Assembly (NCBI RefSeq): GCF_030166655.1
Contig: NZ_CP126446.1
Span: 3,038,001 to 3,102,000, forward strand
DNA length: 64,000 nucleotides
From: Pontibacillus chungwhensis
Lineage (GTDB): Bacteria > Bacillota > Bacilli > Bacillales > BH030062
Direction: 5' to 3'
Shown: one piece after another, positions 10,763 through 20,026 of the stretch
How the letters are laid out: the number at the start of each line of letters is the position of its first letter
How positions within the stretch are numbered: position 1 is the stretch's first letter
Notes under the pieces: generated by a model
What the model was told of the DNA's origin: nothing
What the model saw: only the letters and a program-made list of their open reading frames with translations
The model's database searches: none
Program-made: the position numbers and the translations under genes

Positions 10763-11619
10763 GATGATTGTGCACCTCCTTCATGGATATCTAGTAGAGT
10801 TGTTAAGATTTCTTTCATATCGTGACGTGGGATCACTTGGTCCAAATGACCATGCTTTAATAGGAACTCAGCTGTTTGGAAGTCTTCTGGCAATTCTTCG
10901 CGAATGGTTTGTTCTATAATTCTTCGTCCCGCGAAGCCAATCAAAGCTCCTGGTTCTGCAAAATTATAATCTCCAATGGAAGCAAAACTTGCCGAAACAC
11001 CACCTGTAGTAGGATGGGTCATAACTGAAATCATAAGCCCACCTGCATCACTAAAGCGTTGGATAGCTACAGAAGTTTTTGTCATTTGCATAAGGCTAAG
11101 AACACCCTCTTGCATACGAGCTCCACCACTGGCTGTGAATATAATAAACGGAATTTGTTGTTCTCGTGCCTTTTCTACAGCGCGAGCAATTTTCTCGCCG
11201 ACAACAGACCCCATACTCCCCATACGAAAACGAGAGTCCATAACAGCGAAGGCCGTTTCTAAGCCATCCATTTTTCCTTTACCAGTTACAACCGCTTCAT
11301 TTAAACCTGTCTTCTCGCGGTCTTTTTCAACTTTCTCAAGATAGCCTGGAAAGCCTAGCGGGTTCTCCGTAACAATATTTTGATCCCATTCTTCGAAAGT
11401 ATGTTCATCAAATAGACTATCAATACGTTCTCTCGCTGTCATTTGGTGATGGAAAGAACAGTTTGGGCAGACATTTAAGTTCTTTTTTAATTCTTTACGG
11501 TAAAAGATTTTATGACAATTAGGACATTTTTGCATTAATCCTTCGGGAATCTCTTGCTTTGCTTCTTCCCGAGGTATGGATGCGTATTTTTTCTTCTTGC
11601 TAAAAAAATCTTTAAGCAA
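10759..11619 (-). CDS. accD: Acetyl-CoA carboxylase carboxyltransferase subunit beta
   Basis: Beta subunit of the carboxyltransferase, partner of AccA. The 286-residue protein has the N-terminal C4 zinc ribbon (Cys32, Cys35, Cys51, Cys54 in CPNC...CPNC) and the crotonase-like core with [12 protein letters not shown] near 163 and the [12 protein letters not shown] oxyanion region. The start is TTG after AAAGGAGGAATCACC. The gene overlaps accA by 4 bp. I looked for a FapR-type operator upstream and found none. Confidence 0.97.
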   Translation of the reverse strand: MLKDFFSKKKKYASIPREEAKQEIPEGLMQKCPNCHKIFYRKELKKNLNVCPNCSFHHQMTARERIDSLFDEHTFEEWDQNIVTENPLGFPGYLEKVEKDREKTGLNEAVVTGKGKMDGLETAFAVMDSRFRMGSMGSVVGEKIARAVEKAREQQIPFIIFTASGGARMQEGVLSLMQMTKTSVAIQRFSDAGGLMISVMTHPTTGGVSASFASIGDYNFAEPGALIGFAGRRIIEQTIREELPEDFQTAEFLLKHGHLDQVIPRHDMKEILTTLLDIHEGGAQSS

Positions 11620-11707
11620 GGTGATTCCTCCTTTAGGACATATAAAGCCTGTCTACCTTTTCACTTTAACGAATGTTTTTAAAAAGTGTTGTAGAATTTT
11701 GTCTTGA

Positions 11708-12337
11708 TCATTTCGACAATTTCTCCTGATAGAGTTGAGCACAGAGCGTTTCTATCCGTTTGTCGTCCTTGGTTTGAAGGGCATCAATAAGTGCTTTATA
11801 TAACTCTATATCGTAAACGGGTTTGTGGAATGTACGTGAAAACTCTTCCATTAAGCGCCATATTTTTAGCAATAGCTGGTTTTCCCCAACATCAAAGATT
11901 GTGTAAAAAAAGTCATAATGAAACGTATCAGAGCCGCTTTCAAATAACCGTATATGCTCTTCTAATGTTTGATAATCTTGCTCTTGTAAATGATGCATAG
12001 CGATTTTAGAAGCTTCCTTCTCAATAAGCTGTTTCGTAGACTTTAAATTCTCTTTCGTTTTCGCTTCTTGAAGTATAAAAGCAGACAAGATCTCAACCAT
12101 ATGGTAAGGGCGATAAGAACTTAAAAAAGTTCCTTCTCCCCTCCTCGTTTCAATTAAACCTAAAAGTTCCATCGCGCGTAGAGCTTCTCGAACTGAAGAG
12201 CGACCAGCACTCAATTGTTCAGAAAGCTCACGCTCTGATGGAAGCTTATCTCCTGGAGAGAGTTTATTTAAATCGATTAAGCGTCTGATTTCCTTCAATA
12301 CCTCTTCGTATACTTTAGATTTAGATGGTATTGTCAC
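11708..12337 (-). CDS. FadR/GntR-family transcriptional regulator
   Basis: A 209-residue GntR-family repressor. The winged helix-turn-helix at about residues 8-75 contains LSPGDKLPSERELSEQLSAGRSSVREALR and the wing RRGEGTF. A C-terminal all-helical effector domain of FadR/FCD type, shorter than usual, follows. The start is GTG with a rather distant AAGGAG. It sits 88 bp upstream of accD and downstream of malic enzyme, the arrangement seen in other Bacillaceae. That suggests, but does not prove, a link with acyl-CoA or malate metabolism. The ligand is unknown. Confidence 0.8.
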   Translation of the reverse strand: MTIPSKSKVYEEVLKEIRRLIDLNKLSPGDKLPSERELSEQLSAGRSSVREALRAMELLGLIETRRGEGTFLSSYRPYHMVEILSAFILQEAKTKENLKSTKQLIEKEASKIAMHHLQEQDYQTLEEHIRLFESGSDTFHYDFFYTIFDVGENQLLLKIWRLMEEFSRTFHKPVYDIELYKALIDALQTKDDKRIETLCAQLYQEKLSK

Positions 12338-12394
12338 GGATCAGGCTCACTCCTTTGGTCATAATCCTATATCAGATTACGTTTACTACCAAAC

Positions 12395-13639
12395 CTATTC
12401 GTTATCTTCATCAATTAACGCTAGTTGACGGGTTTTCTCTGCAACCTCTTCCGGATCAACTTGATGACGGGCCACGCCGGATTCCATAGCGGCTTTGGCG
12501 ACAGCAGCCGCAACAGCAGGGGCGACACGTGAGTCGAACGGGGCAGGGATAACATAATCGGCGTGTAGCTCTTCTTCACTAACCAGAGAAGCAATCGCTT
12601 CTGCCGCAGCAATCTTCATTTTTTCATTAATTCTAGTAGCTCGTACATCTAGAGCACCACGGAAGATTCCAGGGAAGGCTAACACGTTGTTCACCTGGTT
12701 TGGGAAATCAGAACGACCTGTTCCAATTACACTTGCCCCTGCATTCTTCGCATCTTCTGGCATAATCTCCGGTTCTGGGTTAGCCATGGCAAAGATAATT
12801 GGATCATCATTCATATTCTCAACCATTTCCTTGGAAAGTAATCCTCCAACAGATACCCCAACGAAAACATCTGCGCCCTCCATGACATCAGAAAGCTCGC
12901 CTTCAATACGGTCTTTATTTGTCATCTTCGCAATCTCATCTTTCACGTCGTTCATTCCATAGCTGCGACCTTCAAAGATAGCCCCTTTTGAGTCACACAT
13001 GATAATGTCACGAACACCGAAATGATAAAGTAGCTTAATAATCGCAATACCGGCTGCACCAGCCCCATTAGCCACAACCTTAATGTCGGACCACTTCTTG
13101 CCAGATAGCTTTAATGCGTTCATTAAACCAGCGACCGTTACAATGGCTGTACCATGTTGATCATCATGGAAAATCGGGATATTCGTTTCTTTCTTAAGAC
13201 GTTCTTCTATAAGGAAACAGTTTGGAGCAGCGATATCCTCAAGATTCACTCCACCGAACGTAGGCTCCATTAATTTAACAGTCTGCACAATTTGATCCAC
13301 ATCATTCGTGCCTAGGCAAATTGGGAATGCATCAACACCTGCGAAACTCTTAAATAAAGCCGCCTTTCCTTCCATAACTGGTAAAGACGCTTCTGCACCA
13401 ATGTTCCCTAAACCAAGAACAGCAGAACCATCACTCACAACAGCTACCATGTTCCCTTTCATCGTATAATCATAGACAGCTTCTTTATGATCATAGATTT
13501 CCTTACAAGGCTCAGCTACCCCTGGAGAATAAGCTAAACTTAAATCATTTTTATTTTTAACAGGAACCTTTGAATGCGTCGCAAGTTTCCCTTTATGAAC
13601 ACGGTGCATATGAAGTGCCTCTTCACGTAAATTCGTCAC
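12395..13639 (-). CDS. ytsJ: Malic enzyme (YtsJ type, probably NADP-dependent)
   Basis: Decarboxylates malate to pyruvate with reduction of NAD(P). The chosen GTG start at 13637-13639 follows AAAGGAGCGGGTTTTG and gives 414 residues, close to B. subtilis YtsJ; the longer frame lacks a ribosome-binding site. The N-terminal malic domain has the DDQHGTAIVTVAG motif, and the NAD-binding domain has VANGAGAAGIAI. The C-terminal phosphotransacetylase domain of the long MaeB enzymes is absent. B. subtilis YtsJ prefers NADP; that preference here is by homology only. The gene follows a repeat cluster and precedes the FadR-type regulator. Confidence 0.93.
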   Translation of the reverse strand: MTNLREEALHMHRVHKGKLATHSKVPVKNKNDLSLAYSPGVAEPCKEIYDHKEAVYDYTMKGNMVAVVSDGSAVLGLGNIGAEASLPVMEGKAALFKSFAGVDAFPICLGTNDVDQIVQTVKLMEPTFGGVNLEDIAAPNCFLIEERLKKETNIPIFHDDQHGTAIVTVAGLMNALKLSGKKWSDIKVVANGAGAAGIAIIKLLYHFGVRDIIMCDSKGAIFEGRSYGMNDVKDEIAKMTNKDRIEGELSDVMEGADVFVGVSVGGLLSKEMVENMNDDPIIFAMANPEPEIMPEDAKNAGASVIGTGRSDFPNQVNNVLAFPGIFRGALDVRATRINEKMKIAAAEAIASLVSEEELHADYVIPAPFDSRVAPAVAAAVAKAAMESGVARHQVDPEEVAEKTRQLALIDEDNE

Positions 13640-13745
13640 CAAAACCCGCTCCTTTTTTGTAAAAAACGTATTGTAAAAACCTTCACAAAGTGGTCTGACC
13701 ACTAACCTACTTCATTATAACAAATGACCAATCTGTGTAAAGTAG

Positions 13746-14082
13746 AAAAGCGCAAGGGGCTTGGTCAGGGGCTAGACACGAAAAGCGCAGGCAGCCCAAA
13801 GAGGAAGTTCGACTAAGACCGCCACGTCGTGTGGCAACGTCGAACGACCCCACCTCCTGTGGGGCCGCATAAGCAAGATGATGCAAGTTCGCGTAGCGGA
13901 CTGGAATCAGCTTGCTTATGACGCTAGGGGCTAGGAGCCGGAGCTAGACACGAAAAGCGCAAGGGGCTTGGTCAGGGGCGTACGGATAAGCAAACTGCCG
14001 AAAGTGACGCTAGTCACTGCAGGTAGTTTGCTTATCACGCTAGCCCCTAGCCCCTGGAGCTAGACACGAAAAGCGCAAGGGG
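13746..14082. repeat. Tandem modular hairpin repeat between dnaE and ytsJ
   Basis: A GC-richer, non-coding block. The 19-base motif GCTAGACACGAAAAGCGCA recurs at 13771, 13943 and 14059. The string from AAAAGCGCAAGG to GTCAGGGG at 13746-13771 recurs exactly at 13953-13978. Between the motifs are two different hairpin payloads. The first holds GTTCGAC/GTCGAAC (13807-13845, inner GCCAC/GTGGC), CCCCAC/GTGGGG (13848-13864) and ATAAGCAAG/CTTGCTTAT (13869-13919). The second is GATAAGCAAACT/AGTTTGCTTATC (13985-14036) with inner AGTGAC/GTCACT. It looks like a dispersed Bacillaceae intergenic repeat; no transposase is present. It ends at the dnaE stop. Confidence 0.85.
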
Positions 14083-14096
14083 AACAAAATCAGCCC

Positions 14097-17000
14097 CTAT
14101 TTCAACACCACATTCTCTTTCCCCAGTTCGCCTTCTAACAGTTTAATGGCTTCATGTTTCGGATCAATGGCATACGAGATTCCTAATTGATACGTTTCTT
14201 TTCGAATGGGGTAGTGCACAATAACAGGTACTTTCCCTGGATATTGAGTCGTAATCTCCTTCACCTTTTTAAGGGTTGAATCCTGATCATCTTGTATTTT
14301 TAAAAACAATCTGCGAGATTCCGTAGAGGAAGACTGCAGTTCTTCTTCTTGAAAGGGACCAATCTTCTCAAGAATCCACTGAAGCTTTCCATTGCGCTCT
14401 TCCATTCTTCCCTCTATAAAAATAAGGAGTTCTTCGTCAATCCATTGCCGCACCTCGCGAAACAGATCAGGGAAAACGACCGCTTCCATTTCTGTTTGCT
14501 CATCACCTAGAGTGAGGAAAGCCATTGGATCTCCTCTTTTCGTGCGAATTGTCTTAAGCTGTTGAACAACTACACTTGATTTCAAGCTTTTCTTCCGAGC
14601 AGCCTGGCTCGCTTCACGTAGAGATAAAAAACCATTCTCTCTTAATTGCTCACGGTAGGAAGCAAGAGGGTGTGAAGAGATATAGACTCCGAGAACCTCA
14701 CGTTCCATGCTGAGTTGTTTCATTTTTGAAAAAGGTTCCACCTCAACATAGTTAGCTCCTAGTTCAATCTCTTCCATGAAAAAGGATTCCTGCTCATTTG
14801 TTTCACTAAACAGCTCCCCTTGTTCCATCGCATGATCAAGGCTTGCTAATAAGGATGCTCTGTTAGGGTTTGATTCATCGAAACACCCAGCCAATATAAG
14901 AGACTCCATTACAGGCCGGTTTACAACGGAAAGGGAAACACGCCTGCAAAAATCGAATAAATGATTGAACAGTTTAGCTTTACGGGTCTGTAGAATCTCT
15001 CTTAATGCATTCTTCCCTACCCCTTTAATACTTCCAAGCCCTATCCGGATAGCCCCTCGTTCAACAGTATACCTTCCAAAACTACGGTTAATCGAAGGAG
15101 GCAAAACCTTTACAGACAAATCCCTTGCTTCGTTTATATATGATTGAATCCGATCGGTTGAAACAGAACTCATTAACTCTGCCATGAAATACGCCGGATA
15201 ATGGGCTTTCAAATAAGCTAACTGGTAGGAAATGATGCTATAAGCCACAGCATGGCTTCGGTTGAAACCGTAGTTCGAGAAGCGAACAATCCATTGAAAC
15301 ATTTCTTCTGCTACATCCTTTGAATAGCCGTTTGAACGGCATCCATTGATGAACGCATCTTTTTGTTCTACTATAGCTTGTTCTTTCTTCTTACTGACTG
15401 CCCTTCGAAGAATATCTGCTTGTCCTAAAGAGAACCCAGCCATCTTATGCGCAATTTGCATAATCTGCTCCTGATAAATGAGTACTCCATAGGTCTTATG
15501 CAAGATCGGATGCAAGTCAGGGTGAGGATAGTTCACTTCCTCACTTCCATTCTTTCTATTAATATAGGTCTGAATAAACTCCATTGGTCCAGGTCGATAC
15601 AGGGCGTTAACTGCTACAATATCTTCAAAATGAGTTGGCTCAAGGCGCTCTAACACATCACGCATACCTTTTGATTCTAACTGGAAAACTCCCGTTGTCT
15701 TCCCGTTTCGAAGGAGAGAAAATGTTGCTGGGTCCGAATATGTATCAAACGTAATCTGACTCGATTCCTTCTTCTTAATTGTATCGGTCATCCGTTCGAT
15801 AAGACTTAAATTACGAAGCCCCAAGAAATCCATTTTCAACAATCCGATAGCTTCTAGCTCATTCATAGCAAACTGCGTAAGGGGAACGCCATTATGACCA
15901 CTTGTTAACGGTACATTCTTCATAAGTGGCTCTTGACTAATGACAACTCCGGCTGCGTGAGTAGATGCATGACGAGGCAACCCTTCAAGCCTTGTAGCAA
16001 TCCTGAATAACCGCTTCATTTGGTCCGACCCTTGTATATATTCCTTTAACTCTGGCGTTTCCTGCACGATTTCTACAATAGACCCTGGTGATTGCTGAGG
16101 AATAAACTTCATTAAATAGGCTGCTTCTTGTTGGTCAATCCCCATTGCTTTAATAAGCTCTCGAATGGCAGACCGCGGTCCGAATGTCCCGAAGGTAATA
16201 ATTTGGGCAACATGCTCCGTACCATACTTCTCTGCTACATATTGAATGACTTCATCGCGACGAACATCAGAGAAATCAATATCGATATCTGGCATTGTTA
16301 CACGATCAGGATTTAAGAAGCGCTCAAATAGCAATTCATACTCAATCGGATCTACGTCCGTGATGTACAACAAATAAGCTACAAGAGACCCGGCAGCTGA
16401 ACCCCTCCCAGGTCCTGTCATAATCCTCTCTTTTCGCGCATACGCCATGAAATCCCATACGATTAAGAAGTAATCGCTAAACTGCATCGCTTCAATAACC
16501 TTAAGTTCATAATCAAGGCGTTCTCTAACTTCTTCTGAAGGATTTCCATAGCGACGCTGCAACCCTTCTTCACATAGAGATCGCAAATATTGATCAGACG
16601 TTCCCTCTATCGGAACGGGATAGCTTGGTAGCATTCTTCGATCAAAGTTTAAAGTCACATCGCACTGATTGGCTATATCAACCGTTTGGCTTAGAAGTTC
16701 AGGCCTCCATTCCCCAAACAAGTTAAACATGTCCAAAGAAGACCTAAAATGGTGATGCTTCTGATTTGTATCAGGCTGTCCATCCCATTTGGTGTTTGAA
16801 CGGATGGATTGCAGGCAATCATACGCATAGACATCTTCTTCATTTAAATACCATACGTCCTGCAAGGCAACCATGGGAGTCCCATCAGGCATCACTTCAT
16901 CGAGAGCTACATGAAGATGTCGCTCTTCCTCTAAACCATGATCCTCTATACCTATATAGAAATCACTCTCACCAAAATATCCTTTCCAATCTTGTAACCC

Positions 17001-17429
17001 TTCTAACAGTTGCTGGTCTTCATTTCGTAGAATGAACGGGTGGAGGGAGGAATTATATAAAGGCAAAATACCGATGCAATCTTGAGTATATCCTCGTAGA
17101 TCTTCTCTATCTATACCAGCTTGTTCCCGTAACTGAAGATAACTACTTAACTCCACTAACTTCTCATAACCGTGGTTCGATTTAGCAAGCAACACCAGCT
17201 CTTCTGAGAGATCTCCGTTAAATACACGGACGGTGATCCCCATAATCGGCTTGATGCCATATTTATGGCATGTTTGATAAAAGGATACCGCCCCGTACAT
17301 GACACCCTCATCGGTGAGCGCCAGGGAGGTGAACCCTCGTTCTTTTGCGGTGGCCACTAATTTTTCAATTGTATTTGTACTTCTCATCAGACTATATCCA
17401 CTACGAACCTGTAGATGAACAAAATCCAT
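14097..17429 (-). CDS. dnaE: DNA polymerase III subunit alpha, DnaE type
   Basis: Replicative polymerase of the DnaE class, which in B. subtilis extends primers for lagging-strand synthesis alongside PolC. The 1110-residue protein has the N-terminal PHP domain (1-200), palm with catalytic Asp381 and Asp383 in MPDIDIDFSD, the fingers TGPGRGSAAGSLVAYLL (338-354), a helix-hairpin-helix region (IGLGSIKGVGKNALREI) and a C-terminal OB fold (near 990). The PHP motif reads HLQVRSGYSL, lacking a usual metal-binding His, so its PHP domain is probably not an active exonuclease. No internal 3'-5' exonuclease domain is seen. Confidence 0.97.
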   Translation of the reverse strand: MDFVHLQVRSGYSLMRSTNTIEKLVATAKERGFTSLALTDEGVMYGAVSFYQTCHKYGIKPIMGITVRVFNGDLSEELVLLAKSNHGYEKLVELSSYLQLREQAGIDREDLRGYTQDCIGILPLYNSSLHPFILRNEDQQLLEGLQDWKGYFGESDFYIGIEDHGLEEERHLHVALDEVMPDGTPMVALQDVWYLNEEDVYAYDCLQSIRSNTKWDGQPDTNQKHHHFRSSLDMFNLFGEWRPELLSQTVDIANQCDVTLNFDRRMLPSYPVPIEGTSDQYLRSLCEEGLQRRYGNPSEEVRERLDYELKVIEAMQFSDYFLIVWDFMAYARKERIMTGPGRGSAAGSLVAYLLYITDVDPIEYELLFERFLNPDRVTMPDIDIDFSDVRRDEVIQYVAEKYGTEHVAQIITFGTFGPRSAIRELIKAMGIDQQEAAYLMKFIPQQSPGSIVEIVQETPELKEYIQGSDQMKRLFRIATRLEGLPRHASTHAAGVVISQEPLMKNVPLTSGHNGVPLTQFAMNELEAIGLLKMDFLGLRNLSLIERMTDTIKKKESSQITFDTYSDPATFSLLRNGKTTGVFQLESKGMRDVLERLEPTHFEDIVAVNALYRPGPMEFIQTYINRKNGSEEVNYPHPDLHPILHKTYGVLIYQEQIMQIAHKMAGFSLGQADILRRAVSKKKEQAIVEQKDAFINGCRSNGYSKDVAEEMFQWIVRFSNYGFNRSHAVAYSIISYQLAYLKAHYPAYFMAELMSSVSTDRIQSYINEARDLSVKVLPPSINRSFGRYTVERGAIRIGLGSIKGVGKNALREILQTRKAKLFNHLFDFCRRVSLSVVNRPVMESLILAGCFDESNPNRASLLASLDHAMEQGELFSETNEQESFFMEEIELGANYVEVEPFSKMKQLSMEREVLGVYISSHPLASYREQLRENGFLSLREASQAARKKSLKSSVVVQQLKTIRTKRGDPMAFLTLGDEQTEMEAVVFPDLFREVRQWIDEELLIFIEGRMEERNGKLQWILEKIGPFQEEELQSSSTESRRLFLKIQDDQDSTLKKVKEITTQYPGKVPVIVHYPIRKETYQLGISYAIDPKHEAIKLLEGELGKENVVLK

Positions 17430-17499
17430 ATTAACTACCGCCTCATGGTCAAATTCTTCTATTCATTATAGCGCATCCTCCTAGTGAAACGAAACGATG

Positions 17500-17528
17500 G
17501 CATACTAAGACATTCTATCCCATACATT
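17500..17528 (+). promoter_or_regulatory. Sigma-E-like promoter of ytrHI
   Basis: GCATACT (17500-17506) and CATACATT (17521-17528) are separated by 14 bp, a close match to the B. subtilis mother-cell sigma-E consensus (KMATATT-N14/15-CATACANT). It lies 42 bp before ytrH, a gene known in B. subtilis to be part of the sigma-E regulon. Confidence 0.7.
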
Positions 17529-17569
17529 TACTATAAGGCAGGTTGTACCATCCTGAAGGGGAGGATTGT

Positions 17570-17902
17570 ATGGAAGAACGTTTCTTTGCAGCGATTTTTC
17601 AGTATTACTTCATTGCACTCGGGGTGATGATCGGGGGAACCTTAATCGGCACCATTGGAGCATTCGCTACAGGGGAAGCCCCTTTTACGTATATGAATCG
17701 TTTAGCCAAAAGTCTTCGGATTTGGGCCATCGTAGCGGCTATTGGAGGTACGTTTGATGCGATAACAAACTTTGAAAAGGGATTTTATGATGGGTCTACC
17801 ATTGATATATTTAAGCAAATTATTTTAATTCTTTCAGCTATGGGCGGTGTACAAACGGCTTTGCTCATTATTGAATGGCTTATACAAGAGGAGGTATCCT
17901 AA
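17570..17902 (+). CDS. ytrH: Sporulation membrane protein YtrH
   Basis: A 110-residue membrane protein with about three helices (residues 8-32, 48-68 and 85-105). It matches the YtrH sporulation family (start MEERFFAAIFQYYFIALGV, then GGTLIGTIGAFATGEAP). The ATG at 17570 follows AGGGGAGGATTGT; a longer frame from 17543 has no ribosome-binding site. Its stop overlaps the ytrI start in TAATG. B. subtilis ytrHI is expressed in the mother cell and needed for efficient sporulation; the sigma-E-like promoter upstream fits this. Confidence 0.9.
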   Translation: MEERFFAAIFQYYFIALGVMIGGTLIGTIGAFATGEAPFTYMNRLAKSLRIWAIVAAIGGTFDAITNFEKGFYDGSTIDIFKQIILILSAMGGVQTALLIIEWLIQEEVS

Positions 17903-18420
17903 TGCACATTCCTCCTCTTTATAAGAAGACAAGCTGGCAACGATTTTTTGCAGGAGTGTTCATAGGAGCCATATTAGCTTTTGCAGTATTTTTATTTATG
18001 TATGGGACCCTTATAGAGCAACGAATAGAAGAAAATGTACGATTACAAAGTGAACTTACGACTCTAGAAGACAATTATGAGATCTTGAATAAAGATAAGG
18101 AAGAACTGAATGAACAGCAAAAGAAATCCATTTCTGTTCAAAGTATCGAAATTGCTTTTTTAAATGAAAAAAAACTACTTTCTGAGCACAAATTAGACCG
18201 TCTTAGCGTATACAAATTAAGGGATATGGTAAGAAAGCAGCTCCCTGACATTATCGGGCAAAATATTGAATCTTTATCAGAGAATACGAGTTTAATTTAC
18301 TCATCCATAGAAAACAGAAGTTATAAGGTAGATGATTTCACCTATGAAGTTAAAGTGGAACGTCTGGTTATCGCTCCTAATTTTAAAGTGAGTTTAACGA
18401 TCGACTTCGTCAAAAAGTAA
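17902..18420 (+). CDS. ytrI: Sporulation membrane protein YtrI
   Basis: A 172-residue protein with one N-terminal membrane helix (about residues 14-36, FFAGVFIGAILAFAVFLFMYG). A coiled-coil segment follows (about 42-85, rich in E, K and L), then a small C-terminal domain (85-172). It matches YtrI. The ATG at 17902 overlaps the ytrH stop and follows AGGAGGTATCCTA. It probably acts with YtrH in the mother cell membrane during sporulation; the molecular role is unknown. Confidence 0.88.
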   Translation: MHIPPLYKKTSWQRFFAGVFIGAILAFAVFLFMYGTLIEQRIEENVRLQSELTTLEDNYEILNKDKEELNEQQKKSISVQSIEIAFLNEKKLLSEHKLDRLSVYKLRDMVRKQLPDIIGQNIESLSENTSLIYSSIENRSYKVDDFTYEVKVERLVIAPNFKVSLTIDFVKK

Positions 18421-18521
18421 TGAACAATTTGTGAAAAATTCTGAAATCTATAGTCCTACTGCCCGAAATTTTATACAATAAAGATAGAAACACATCATGA
18501 CTAAATAAAGGGGTGAGGAAC

Positions 18522-18743
18522 ATGTTTATCATGAACCGAAAGCGTATGGTGGAAGATAAGCTGGAACAATTGAATAAAGGTCAAACAGCCTATGCCGAGT
18601 CAAGAGAACTCATTCGTTTAGTGAAGCGCGAGATCGAAAACCAACAAATTCCTGTTTTTACAGATGAAACAGAAAGTGGTTGTTGGTTTATCCCTCAGAA
18701 AAATTCGCCAGCACCCTCCGATGAACAACTAGCACAAATGTAG
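18522..18743 (+). CDS. Small hypothetical protein
   Basis: A 73-residue, charged, soluble protein beginning MFIMNRKRMVEDKLEQLNKGQ. It is mostly helical at the N-terminus and has a proline-containing tail. The ATG at 18522 follows AAGGGGTGAGGAAC. A GTG nine bases upstream lies inside that Shine-Dalgarno and was rejected. A terminator follows at 18808. I do not recognise the family. Its position after ytrHI suggests it may be sporulation-linked, but nothing in the sequence shows that. Confidence 0.65.
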   Translation: MFIMNRKRMVEDKLEQLNKGQTAYAESRELIRLVKREIENQQIPVFTDETESGCWFIPQKNSPAPSDEQLAQM

Positions 18744-18807
18744 CCCTGACCCATCTAGATCTCAAGCTATTATGCCACACTTAAAGAAAGCCCATAACTG
18801 AGCAATC

Positions 18808-18838
18808 AGCACCCCAAAAGAAATGGGCGTGCTTTTTT
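18808..18838 (+). terminator. Terminator after the 73-residue protein gene
   Basis: AGCACCCC and GGGCGTGCT pair with one bulge around an A-rich loop, followed by TTTTTT. Confidence 0.75.
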
Positions 18839-18898
18839 GTTTTCTCTTAAAGGTAACGGAATGTCCCCCGTCCCTACCTAACAGCGGGTTAAACACAA

Positions 18899-18931
18899 AA
18901 AAGGCCCGGAGGTTATTCCTCTAGACCTTTT
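18899..18931 (-). terminator. Terminator after nrnA
   Basis: AAAGG/CCTTT and GGAGG/CCTC form a stem with an internal loop around TTATT. On the minus strand it is followed by a T run. It lies 16 bp beyond the nrnA stop. Confidence 0.65.
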
Positions 18932-18946
18932 CCGTTTCATAGAATG

Positions 18947-19897
18947 CTAATTATTCTTATACTGGATGCAAACTGTATTCAAGTCAGCAGCTACCTTTTC
19001 TGTATCAGCCCACGTTTTCACAGAAGCACCAGAGGCCATTGGGTGGCCGCCCCCGTTATATTTCGCTGCAATTTCATTCACAACCGGTCCTTTCGAGCGT
19101 AACCGAACTCGAATCTGGTCTTCTTCCTCCACAAAGATCGCCCAGGCTAAGACTCCTTCAACATCCCCTAATGTTCCTACGACAGCTGATGTTTGAAGGG
19201 GTGTTACGTTGTATTCATTCAGGATATCCTGAGTGATTTTAACCGTGCTAAGTCCTGACTCTTCAACCGTAAAGTTTTGCAGAATATACCCTTTCAGCCT
19301 GGCAATTTCATGTTCAGTGTTATAAAGCTGATCATATAAAGCAGGGCGGTTAAAGTTATACGTAACAAGTTCAGCTGCATAGCTAAACGTTTTTCCTGTC
19401 GCGCTTGGGAACAAGAATCGTCCGGTATCTCCAACAATCCCTGCGTATATTAAGCGAGCCGCTTCATCCGTCATTTCCAAGCCATTTTCTTTAAAGGAAA
19501 CATAAAACTCATAAATTAATTCAGAGGTAGAGCTAGCCTCAGTATCCACCCAACGAACGTCTCCATACGGATCCACGTTTGGATGATGGTCAATTTTAAT
19601 AATTTTCTCTGCATTTGTATAACGCTGATCGTCTACTCTGGCTTGGTTCGCTGTATCGCATACGATAACAAGCGCACCCTCAAACACATCATCCTCAATA
19701 GCGTCCATTGAAGTGAGAAACGTAAGAGATGGATCCTCGTCCCCTACAAGATACACATTCTTCTCAGGGAAAGTAGCACGAATAATTTCCCCAAGACCCC
19801 CTTGCGAACCAAGGGCATCCGGATCAGGGCGTACGTGGCGATGCAGAATGATTGTTTGATATTGTTGAATCAATTGAAATACTTCGGCTTTGCTCAT
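18947..19897 (-). CDS. nrnA: Bifunctional oligoribonuclease / pAp phosphatase NrnA
   Basis: A DHH/DHHA1-family phosphoesterase that degrades nanoRNAs and dephosphorylates 3'-phosphoadenosine 5'-phosphate in B. subtilis (YtqI). The 316-residue protein has His21, Asp25 and Asp27 in HVRPDPDALGS, an Asp in VIVCDTAN (near 80), the DHH motif KIDHHPN (near 105), and the C-terminal DHHA1 glycine-rich GGGHPMASGAS. The ATG follows AAAAAAGGAGTTCTGTTT. It is divergent from ytpI across 129 bp. Confidence 0.93.
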   Translation of the reverse strand: MSKAEVFQLIQQYQTIILHRHVRPDPDALGSQGGLGEIIRATFPEKNVYLVGDEDPSLTFLTSMDAIEDDVFEGALVIVCDTANQARVDDQRYTNAEKIIKIDHHPNVDPYGDVRWVDTEASSTSELIYEFYVSFKENGLEMTDEAARLIYAGIVGDTGRFLFPSATGKTFSYAAELVTYNFNRPALYDQLYNTEHEIARLKGYILQNFTVEESGLSTVKITQDILNEYNVTPLQTSAVVGTLGDVEGVLAWAIFVEEEDQIRVRLRSKGPVVNEIAAKYNGGGHPMASGASVKTWADTEKVAADLNTVCIQYKNN

Positions 19898-20026
19898 AAA
19901 CAGAACTCCTTTTTTAATTTCTCTTATGTACTATTTAATCATACCAGTCCAAAAACGGGTAGCATAACACGATCAATATCGTTACAATAAGAATAGTCTT
20001 ACATTTTTGGTGAAAGGTCGATTCAA

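Noticed and set aside
11620-11707. FapR operator upstream of accDA
   Set aside because: I looked for the inverted-repeat operator (TTAGTACCT-type) and found no match.
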